DNA of 7,748 nucleotides from MAG-121220-bin8 sp964433845 (lineage in GTDB: Bacteria > Bacteroidota > Bacteroidia > Flavobacteriales > Flavobacteriaceae). The stretch is taken from assembly GCA_964433845.1 (NCBI GenBank), contig CAYSTA010000048.1:1-7748 (forward strand), read 5' to 3'. Both the position numbers and the translations under genes were made by a program. The notes under the pieces were generated by a model that was not told the origin of the DNA, did not search any database, and saw only the letters and a program-made list of their open reading frames with translations. Below, in pieces: positions 1-5,576 of this stretch (the first letter of the stretch is position 1; every line of letters starts with the position of its first letter).

Positions 1-313
1 GAAGCCAGTTATTAGCAGTATATTTTATATTATCAAATGCTGCATGATAACCTTTTAACATAGCAACATATTGATCATAGTTTGAAGTTTCAGAACCATA
101 TAATGACGTGTTTGATTCTATGTCTTTACTTACAAGAGCTAATTGAGCATCAATATCTTCTTCCCCATGAAGTTCAAAGAGTTTTTTTGCAGTAGCTAAA
201 TTCTTAGCATAATCTGGATTTGAATTACTTAATGAGTCAGTTATTTTTTTTACAGCAGTGTTATTACATGATGTGAACATACATAATGTAAAAAATAATA
301 GTAATTTTTTCAT
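1..313 (-). CDS. Small lipoprotein, NTF2/SnoaL-like candidate (partial, runs off left edge)
   Basis: Reading the minus strand from the ATG at 313-311 gives 104 codons with no stop before the window edge, so the C-terminus is missing. The protein starts MKKLLLFFTLCMFTSC, a short lysine-led hydrophobic signal with a lipobox at Cys16, so it should be a lipoprotein anchored to an envelope membrane. After a polar linker (about residues 17-35) comes a probably helical region ending in GYHAAFDNIKYTANNWL (residues 88-104). That ending resembles the start of the beta-sheet in NTF2/SnoaL-like lipoproteins that are common in flavobacteria. The family call is inference from this short pattern. The function is unknown, and some members bind small ligands without being enzymes. 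It is transcribed away from the cupin gene across a 109-base gap. Confidence is high for the gene and low for the fold. Confidence 0.8.
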   Translation of the reverse strand, partial: MKKLLLFFTLCMFTSCNNTAVKKITDSLSNSNPDYAKNLATAKKLFELHGEEDIDAQLALVSKDIESNTSLYGSETSNYDQYVAMLKGYHAAFDNIKYTANNWL

Positions 314-338
314 TTTAATTTTTTTTATGTTAGCCTTT

Positions 339-346
339 CAAATATA
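339..346 (-). promoter_or_regulatory. Candidate Bacteroidota -7 box for the left-edge lipoprotein
   Basis: On the minus strand this reads TATATTTG, a full match to the Bacteroidota housekeeping -7 consensus TAnnTTTG. It lies 25 bases upstream of the ATG at 313, a sensible leader length. No clear TTG-type -33 element is visible about 19 bases further upstream. In DNA this AT-rich a chance match is possible. Confidence 0.35.
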
Positions 347-395
347 TGCAAAATACTAGTAAATATGTTTAATTTAAGTTGTTTAATATTTGTTA

Positions 396-403
396 TAACT
401 TTA
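396..403 (+). promoter_or_regulatory. Weak -7-like box TAACTTTA upstream of the cupin-SDR unit
   Basis: TAACTTTA matches TAnnTTTG at all fixed positions except the last. It ends 19 bases before the cupin ATG. The nearest TTG (379-381) is only 14 bases upstream, closer than the usual -33 spacing, so support is weak. The same octamer occurs at the same distance from the ATG at 6787. Confidence 0.2.
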
Positions 404-422
404 AATTAAAATAAATAGTTTT

Positions 423-734
423 ATGAATTTAATAGAAATTAAAGAAAAAGAGATTTTTCCTGGTTTTAAAGGGAAATTTGTTCATGGAGAAAAAATTAGT
501 TGGGTTTTTTGGGATGTGAAAAAAGATTCAATAGTTGAGAAACATAATCATATCCATGAACAAATAATGCATGTCGTAAGTGGTAAGTTTGAATTTGTTG
601 TAGCTAATGAGAAACAAACCTATAGTGATGGTGATGTTGTTGTAATTCCTTCAAATGTTCCACATTCAGGAAAGGCTTTAACTGATTGTAAATTAATGGA
701 TGTTTTTAGTCCTGTTAGAGAAGAATATAGATGA
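423..734 (+). CDS. KdgF-like single-domain cupin
   Basis: A 103-residue protein with no signal peptide, so probably cytoplasmic. It is one small beta-barrel cupin. Motif 1 spans residues 41-54 (HNHIHEQ to Gly54) and supplies His41, His43 and Gln47, with Gln where many cupins have Glu. Motif 2 spans 70-81 (GDVVVIPSNVPH) and supplies His81, so a bound divalent metal is expected. The C-terminal LMDVFSPVREEYR resembles KdgF-type cupins, which help linearise unsaturated uronates from pectin or alginate. Similar tails also occur in uncharacterised cupins, so the substrate is not settled. Length is normal for a single-domain cupin. The A/T-rich leader has no Shine-Dalgarno sequence. The stop overlaps the SDR start as ATGA (731-734), implying co-translation. 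No lyase or KDG pathway gene is in view to support uronate metabolism. Confidence 0.85.
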   Translation: MNLIEIKEKEIFPGFKGKFVHGEKISWVFWDVKKDSIVEKHNHIHEQIMHVVSGKFEFVVANEKQTYSDGDVVVIPSNVPHSGKALTDCKLMDVFSPVREEYR

Positions 735-1516
735 ACATATCTTTAAAATCTAAAAGAGCCCTTGTAGGAGGAAGCAGTAAAGGATTGGGTAATGCTGTAG
801 CTAATCAATTAGCAATGTCTGGTGCTCAAGTTACTTTAGTAGCTAGAAATGAGGAACTACTGATAGAAAACGTCAAAGAATTAAATAAAAAAACAGGTCT
901 TAATCATGATTATTTAGTTGTAGATTATAATGACTTTAATCAATATCAAACTAAGATCGAAGAATACTTGTCTTCTAATCCTATAGATATTTTGGTTAAT
1001 AATACTCAAGGACCCAGTTCAGGGGACGTCATGAATGTTTCTTTGGAAGATTATCAAAAATCTTTTGATTTATTATTTAAAAGTGTAGTATCCACAACTA
1101 TGCTTGCATTAGAAAACATGAAAAAAAATAAATGGGGAAGAATAATAAATATGACTTCAGTCTCTGTTAAAGAGCCACTTAGTTATTTAGCCTTATCTAA
1201 TACCATTAGATCTTCTGTAACAACTTGGGGAAAAACACTTGCAAATGAAATAGGTTCACATAATGTAACAGTTAATAATATACTTACAGGTTATTTTAAT
1301 ACTGAAAGAATTAATGAGCTTAATTCAGAAAAAGCTAGAAAATTAAATATTAAAATTGAAGAAGTTTTTAGTGCGATGGAAAATCTAGTTCCCTTAAAAA
1401 GGATAGGAGATCCAAAAGAATTTGCATATCTAGTAACTTTTTTAGCTTCTGAAAAAGCTTCCTATATAAATGGAATTAATATTCCAATCGATGGTGGTCT
1501 CTTAAAATCATTGTGA
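731..1516 (+). CDS. SDR-family protein of the BKR-like subgroup, lacking the catalytic Tyr/Lys
   Basis: A 261-residue protein of usual classical SDR length. The nucleotide-binding glycine motif is at residues 13-20 (GGSSKGLG). A variant of the NNAG motif is at 90-95 (NNTQGP). The expected active-site serine region is MTSVS (141-145). The C-terminal INGINIPIDGG (247-256) is typical. In the YxxSK position the protein reads LALSN (153-157), so Tyr is replaced by Leu and Lys by Asn; Tyr152 lies one residue off register. Such changes are known in a subgroup annotated as 3-oxoacyl-ACP reductase-like (BKR_like_SDR_like), which departs from the canonical SDR motifs. It may therefore not be a standard ketoreductase despite what automated annotation would say. 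It is cytoplasmic, with no signal peptide. It is translationally coupled to the cupin, so the two probably act on related metabolites. Its stop overlaps the convergent thioredoxin gene by 9 bases. Confidence 0.9.
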   Translation: MNISLKSKRALVGGSSKGLGNAVANQLAMSGAQVTLVARNEELLIENVKELNKKTGLNHDYLVVDYNDFNQYQTKIEEYLSSNPIDILVNNTQGPSSGDVMNVSLEDYQKSFDLLFKSVVSTTMLALENMKKNKWGRIINMTSVSVKEPLSYLALSNTIRSSVTTWGKTLANEIGSHNVTVNNILTGYFNTERINELNSEKARKLNIKIEEVFSAMENLVPLKRIGDPKEFAYLVTFLASEKASYINGINIPIDGGLLKSL

Positions 1517-1522
1517 GACTAC
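1494..1522. terminator. Candidate hairpin at the convergent SDR/thioredoxin junction
   Basis: Arms GTGGTCTC (1494-1501) and GAGACTAC (1515-1522) form an 8-pair stem with one G-T wobble around a 13-base loop. The hairpin spans both overlapping stop codons and could slow or end transcription from both sides. On the minus-strand transcript the wobble becomes an A-C mismatch. Neither side has a strong U-tract, so it is not a classical intrinsic terminator. Confidence 0.35.
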
Positions 1523-2560
1523 ATTATTATTTAGATTATCAATTATACTATATAATTTTTTTTCTTGACTTGGTCTTGGAGCATCTGAATTTACTATATA
1601 GCCTTTAGGATCAACGATAATATATCTAGGAATTCCAGACTGATCAATCATATTATCTATAACATATTGAGATTTCCAATCCTTGTCTGCTAATAAATGA
1701 ATTCCAGATAATTTTTCTTTGTCAATCATTTCTATCCATTTTCCTCTATCCGTTATCTTGTCTATGGAAATACTTACAAAATCTAAATAATCTAATCCGT
1801 GATATTTTTCTTCTAACTTTCTAAAGGAGGGGAATTCATCTTTACAAGGTCCACACCATGTGGCCCAAATATCTATATACAGATATTTACCTTTTAAATC
1901 ATCAATTGAAGTTGTTCCGCCTAACAAATTTTCATAATTAAAATAGGGGGACTTTTTCCCATTATGTTTTAAAATTTCTTGTTTTGTATTCCAAAAACTG
2001 ATATAGCTTTTTTTAAAATTATCTCTGCTTTTTGTTTCTAGTTCAAGAAAATGATTATCATTTGTTAATTCTGACACTTCCTTAATATATATTTTGTTGA
2101 TTGAATCAAGTGCAGTATTAATACCTATAGAATCTAGTGACATCATTTGATCATAGAGATTCATTCCAGATTCAGATTGGCTTAAGTTATATTCAAATAA
2201 AAAATTGTTTATATCTGATCCTTTACCCTTAAAATTTATAGATTCTCTAAAATTTGATATTTTGTTACCGTCTGAATCTAAAATGTTAGGTTTTACATTC
2301 ATTTCAATATCGTAACCATTTTTTAAATAACTCCAAACAGCATATTTCCCATCATATATTATGTATTTTCCAGCTTTTATGTTTAATGTATCACTAAATG
2401 AATTGTCTTCATTTAGTTTAATGGTTTTCTTATAATCATTGTTGTAGATTAATAATGAATCCGAATTTGGGTTAATCACTTTCCCTTTAAAACTAACATA
2501 ATTGTTGTTTTTATTACATGAGCTTAATATGATAATAATTAAAACTATTATTTTTTTCAC
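1508..2560 (-). CDS. TlpA-like thioredoxin-domain lipoprotein
   Basis: A 350-residue lipoprotein with a lysine-led hydrophobic signal and lipobox ILSSC (Cys15). Residues 21-120 form a beta-rich region resembling the DUF4369-type N-terminal domain found in Bacteroidota TlpA-like proteins (inference from pattern). Residues 120-200 look helical. The thioredoxin fold runs from about 210 to 345, with the redox motif WCGPC (Cys236, Cys239) and the expected cis-proline at Pro311 (SGIPRY). Such proteins act in the envelope, usually as thiol-disulphide reductants. The only other cysteine is the lipidated Cys15. The start is GTG (2560-2558), inside the stop of the upstream CBM9-like gene; the next in-frame ATG would remove the whole signal and much of the N-terminal domain, so GTG is preferred. 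The client protein is unknown. The CBM9-like partner has no cysteine beyond its lipobox, so it is an unlikely redox client. Confidence 0.9.
   Translation of the reverse strand: MKKIIVLIIIILSSCNKNNNYVSFKGKVINPNSDSLLIYNNDYKKTIKLNEDNSFSDTLNIKAGKYIIYDGKYAVWSYLKNGYDIEMNVKPNILDSDGNKISNFRESINFKGKGSDINNFLFEYNLSQSESGMNLYDQMMSLDSIGINTALDSINKIYIKEVSELTNDNHFLELETKSRDNFKKSYISFWNTKQEILKHNGKKSPYFNYENLLGGTTSIDDLKGKYLYIDIWATWCGPCKDEFPSFRKLEEKYHGLDYLDFVSISIDKITDRGKWIEMIDKEKLSGIHLLADKDWKSQYVIDNMIDQSGIPRYIIVDPKGYIVNSDAPRPSQEKKLYSIIDNLNNNVVSQ
2557..2560 (-). other. GTGA stop/start overlap coupling CBM9-like and thioredoxin genes
   Basis: Read on the minus strand, GTGA contains the GTG start of the thioredoxin gene and the TGA stop of the CBM9-like gene. 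There is no Shine-Dalgarno sequence before it, so the thioredoxin probably depends on re-initiation by ribosomes finishing the upstream gene. This fixes the two genes as one transcription unit. Confidence 0.7.
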
Positions 2561-3654
2561 TTAATAAAGTTACTGTTATTTCTATTAATTAAGCCGCTTT
2601 GATCAATAGAATATTTTATAAGACCAGTTTTATATTTAACTTGAATTATAAAACCATTATTAGTTTTTTGAAATGAACTAAAAATAGTCTTTTTATTAAA
2701 TTTTTCTGGGGAAAACTCTATTTTAGATCCTCGTTTTAAATTTATTAGTTTTTTTAGACTTCCAAATTTGATTTCTCTAAATATTGCATAAAGTGTTTGT
2801 TCAAGTTCTATATCTGTACTATAAGAAATTTGTTTTTCTAATGAATTGTCAGAAAAAATTAGATAACCCCAATTTTCAGGTATATGCATGTTGATTTTTC
2901 CTTGTGGAGACCAAACCCAATTATATTCAGGAAGAATTTTTCCATTTTCTTTTTTTCTTGAATATTTTCCATCAACAAATTCAAAATCCCAATTGACTCG
3001 GGAAAAGTTAATTCTCCAAAGATCACCGTGTTTTGTGCTATCTGCAGAATATGGATTTTTCAATTTAGATATTTCATTAAGAGGAATGGCTAACTCTACT
3101 GTCCAATAATTATCAATGTCATTTGAATTATTAATTGTACCATTAATATCAACTGCTGATTTTATACCTTTTATGTCCCACTTGCTATCAGCTTTTCCAC
3201 CCAGTCTATATGGTTTGTTTAAAAACAAATCCCATAGTGTTCCTAAAGCATTAATTTCAATTTCACCATAGCTAAATACATGATCATTAGGATTAATAAA
3301 TACCTCAAAATCATTATTGTTAAAAATAATTGCGTCTCTCTCAGTTAGATCTCCCCAAATATGTTCTTCATGTAGTTTAGCAAAAACATATAAATATTTA
3401 TCATCCCATAGCATTTTTACATTTGTTTTTTGCTTTGGAATTTTATTTCCTTCAATATCAATAAAATCATCAGAAAAAATTGCTTTTTCCCAATCAGATT
3501 CATCTTCCTTTCCATTGATTTCAATAGAGTTAGATGTTTTATAAACAACATATGTTTTTGGAATTATTACTTTATTATCTAGATTCAAATCAATTGATTT
3601 GTTAGAATTACAACTGAATATTAAAACAATGATGATTAATAAATTATTTTTCAT
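2557..3654 (-). CDS. CBM9-like (carbohydrate-binding family 9-like) lipoprotein
   Basis: A 365-residue lipoprotein with lipobox LIFSC (Cys15), so it is envelope-anchored. The CBM9-like fold covers roughly residues 38-270. Diagnostic features are the opening INGKEDESDWEKA (46-58), where Trp55 is typical, then MLWDDKYLYVFAKL (81-94), NDFEVFINP (114-122), the YWTVELAIPL strand (183-192), and DLWRINFSRVNW (211-222). A WVWSPQGKINMHIPENWGY segment (246-264) follows; it is typical of the flavobacterial 'carbohydrate-binding family 9-like' proteins. The last 95 residues (about 271-365) are a charged C-terminal extension. Family members are usually assumed to bind sugars, but this subgroup is largely uncharacterised. 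No catalytic domain is attached, so the role could be ligand capture at the cell surface. It is the first gene of a two-gene unit with the downstream thioredoxin lipoprotein. Its ATG follows an A/T-rich leader with no Shine-Dalgarno sequence. Confidence 0.85.
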   Translation of the reverse strand: MKNNLLIIIVLIFSCNSNKSIDLNLDNKVIIPKTYVVYKTSNSIEINGKEDESDWEKAIFSDDFIDIEGNKIPKQKTNVKMLWDDKYLYVFAKLHEEHIWGDLTERDAIIFNNNDFEVFINPNDHVFSYGEIEINALGTLWDLFLNKPYRLGGKADSKWDIKGIKSAVDINGTINNSNDIDNYWTVELAIPLNEISKLKNPYSADSTKHGDLWRINFSRVNWDFEFVDGKYSRKKENGKILPEYNWVWSPQGKINMHIPENWGYLIFSDNSLEKQISYSTDIELEQTLYAIFREIKFGSLKKLINLKRGSKIEFSPEKFNKKTIFSSFQKTNNGFIIQVKYKTGLIKYSIDQSGLINRNNSNFIK

Positions 3655-3739
3655 TAATTATTAAAGATAAAAAATGTAGAAATAATCATAGAAATATTAT
3701 TAACCAAAAAGTGCTTTTATATTTTATTATTTTTAGTAT
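3655..3739. promoter_or_regulatory. Divergent intergenic region between CBM9-like and EEP genes
   Basis: This 85-base gap lies between two start codons, so it must hold promoters for both units. On the plus strand TATATTTT (3718-3725) matches TAnnTTTG except at the last base and sits 14 bases before the ATG. I see no convincing -33 element, operator repeat or riboswitch. Confidence 0.4.
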
Positions 3740-4558
3740 ATGAAAAATATGTTTTTCCTTTTTCCTTTACTGTTTTTTTTAAATTCTAATGAATTAAAAG
3801 TTATCTCTTATAATATTCGTTATAATAGTCCAAATGATGGAATTAATGTTTGGGAAAACAGAAAATCTACTATAATTAAATTTATTAAAGATGAAAATCC
3901 AGATTTTGCAGGTCTTCAAGAAGTAACACATTCTCAATTATTATATCTATCAAAATCACTACTTGACTATAGTTTCATTGGAGTTGGTCGTGATGATGGT
4001 AAAACAAAGGGAGAATACAGTCCAGTTTTTTTTAATAATAAGAAATACAAAGTTTTATTTCAGAATACTTTTTGGCTTTCTCCTACACCAGAAAAAGTAT
4101 CTGTTGGTTGGGACGCTGCAATGGAAAGAATATGCACCTATGGATTATTTGAAAATATTCTTTCAAAAGAAAAGATTTGGGTTTTTAATACACATTTTGA
4201 TCATATAGGAAATGATGCAAGAAAAAATTCTACAGATTTAATTTTAAATATGATTAAAAATGTAAATTCAAATAATATTCCTTTAATTTTAACTGGAGAT
4301 TTTAATTTGGAAGATGATGATTTTTCAATAAAAAAAATTCAAAAGCAATTAATTGATGTTTTAATAAATATTGAAAAATCAAATGATTATTATGGAACAT
4401 ATAATGGTTTTAACAATAAACTTGTATCCAAAAAAAGAATAGATTATATTTTTATTAAAAACCTTAAACCTAAAAACGCGAGACATGTTCATTTGAAAAC
4501 CCCTTTTAAGGGTTGGGCTTCTGATCATCATCCTGTTCTTTCAATCTTAAAAATTTAA
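3740..4558 (+). CDS. Exported endonuclease/exonuclease/phosphatase (EEP) family protein
   Basis: A 272-residue protein with an N-terminal hydrophobic segment (residues 5-14) that should direct export. No lipobox is seen, and the cleavage site (near residues 15-17) is weak. The complete EEP core follows: YNIR (Asn25) at 24-27, LQE (Glu61) at 59-61, GRDDG at 83-87, NTHFDH (His152, Asp154) at 150-155, GDFN (Asp187, Asn189) at 186-189, RIDYIF (Asp235) at 233-238, and SDHHPV (Asp262, His263) at 261-266. All metal-binding and catalytic positions of the fold are present, so a Mg-dependent phosphodiesterase or phosphatase activity is expected. The fold does not reveal the substrate: relatives cut DNA, inositol phosphates or sphingomyelin. 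The opening NIRYNSPNDGINVWENRK is typical of secreted Bacteroidota members of unknown substrate. Only 4 bases separate it from the downstream asparaginase gene, so the two are likely co-transcribed. Confidence 0.9.
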   Translation: MKNMFFLFPLLFFLNSNELKVISYNIRYNSPNDGINVWENRKSTIIKFIKDENPDFAGLQEVTHSQLLYLSKSLLDYSFIGVGRDDGKTKGEYSPVFFNNKKYKVLFQNTFWLSPTPEKVSVGWDAAMERICTYGLFENILSKEKIWVFNTHFDHIGNDARKNSTDLILNMIKNVNSNNIPLILTGDFNLEDDDFSIKKIQKQLIDVLINIEKSNDYYGTYNGFNNKLVSKKRIDYIFIKNLKPKNARHVHLKTPFKGWASDHHPVLSILKI

Positions 4559-4562
4559 TATT

Positions 4563-5576
4563 ATGAAAAAAATATTATTGATTATAATTTTTTTATTTAC
4601 TAGTTGTTTAAATAATGAAAAAGAAAAAAAAGATATAAATTTTGGAATTGTCATTCATGGAGGAGCTGGTACATTATTAAAAGAAAATATGTCTGATGAA
4701 AAGGAAAATCAATATTTAAATGCACTTGAAACAGCAATTAAAATCGGATACAATATTATAAATGATGGTGGATCGAGTCAGTTAGCTGTTGAAAGAACAA
4801 TTAATTTTCTTGAAAACTCACCATTATTTAATGCTGGTAAAGGAGCTGTTTTAACTTCATCAGGAACAGTTGAACTTGATGCTTCATTTATGGATGGAAA
4901 AACATTAAATGCTGGTGCTGTAGCAGGAGTTAAAACTTTAAAGAATCCTATTTCAGCTGCAATTAAAGTAATGGAAAAATCTCCTCACGTATTTCTTTCT
5001 GGTGAGGGTGCAGATCAATTTGGAAAAGAACAGGGTTTAGATATAGTTGATCAAGAATATTTTTTAACTAAAAGAAGAATAAAAAGCTTAAAAAATGTTA
5101 AAGAAAAGGAATTGAATAATGATAAGATTTCATTTATAAAATCAACCGAATATATGAACCAAAAATACGGTACAGTAGGATGTGTAGTTTTGGATAAAAA
5201 TGGAAATTTAGCTTCCGGAACATCAACTGGAGGTATGACTAATAAAAAATGGAATAGGATAGGGGATGTCCCAGTAATTGGAGCAGGCACTTATGCTAAT
5301 AATGGAACATGTGCTGTTTCATCAACTGGATGGGGAGAGTTTTTTATACGAAATGTTGTTGCTTACGATATATCAGCTTTGATGGAATATAAGGGCCTTT
5401 CTGTAAAAGAAGCTGCTAGAATAGTAATTCATGATAAAGTAGCTAAGCTTGGAGGAAATGGTGGTGTAATCGCTATTGATAATAAAGGAAACATAGCTAT
5501 GGAAATGAACACTCCAGGAATGTATAGAGCTCATATAAATTCTCAAGGAGAATTGACAGTTAAAATTTTTAATTAG
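4563..5576 (+). CDS. Isoaspartyl peptidase / plant-type L-asparaginase, predicted lipoprotein
   Basis: A 337-residue Ntn-hydrolase of the type that hydrolyses isoaspartyl dipeptides and L-asparagine. Like its relatives it should self-cleave before a catalytic threonine: Thr204 in YGTVGCV, giving an alpha chain (to 203) and beta chain (from 204). The IHGGAG motif is at 31-36. In the beta chain Thr222 (STGGMTN), Arg232 and Asp235 (RIGD), Thr255, Gly256 and Gly258 (TGWGE) have the spacing seen in E. coli EcAIII, so the active site looks complete. GGMTNK favours the isoaspartyl peptidase branch over glycosylasparaginase. The N-terminus MKKILLIIIFLFTSC has a lipobox (Cys15), predicting a lipid-anchored envelope protein, whereas the well-studied E. 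coli enzyme is cytoplasmic. The start follows the EEP stop by 4 bases with no Shine-Dalgarno sequence. The stop overlaps the convergent sialidase gene by 8 bases. Confidence 0.93.
   Translation: MKKILLIIIFLFTSCLNNEKEKKDINFGIVIHGGAGTLLKENMSDEKENQYLNALETAIKIGYNIINDGGSSQLAVERTINFLENSPLFNAGKGAVLTSSGTVELDASFMDGKTLNAGAVAGVKTLKNPISAAIKVMEKSPHVFLSGEGADQFGKEQGLDIVDQEYFLTKRRIKSLKNVKEKELNNDKISFIKSTEYMNQKYGTVGCVVLDKNGNLASGTSTGGMTNKKWNRIGDVPVIGAGTYANNGTCAVSSTGWGEFFIRNVVAYDISALMEYKGLSVKEAARIVIHDKVAKLGGNGGVIAIDNKGNIAMEMNTPGMYRAHINSQGELTVKIFN

Noticed and set aside
2888..3109. Plus-strand open frame of 73 codons inside the CBM9-like gene
   Set aside because: It is antisense to a gene with clear family motifs and shows no recognisable domain or plausible leader.
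3317..3544. Plus-strand open frame of 75 codons opposite the CBM9-like gene
   Set aside because: It has a Ser/Phe-rich composition typical of the antisense of an AT-rich coding sequence and no supporting motif.
3662..3669. Minus-strand TATCTTTA before the CBM9-like gene, also present before the sialidase gene (6742-6749)
   Set aside because: The distances to the start codons differ greatly (7 versus about 51 bases) and there is no -33 partner, so a shared promoter is not supported.
3963..4208. Plus-strand open frame of 81 codons in another frame of the EEP gene
   Set aside because: It overlaps the EEP catalytic core, which is intact in its own frame.
5051..5290. Minus-strand open frame of 79 codons opposite the asparaginase gene
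   Set aside because: It covers the antisense of the catalytic Thr region; the sense frame is clearly the real gene.
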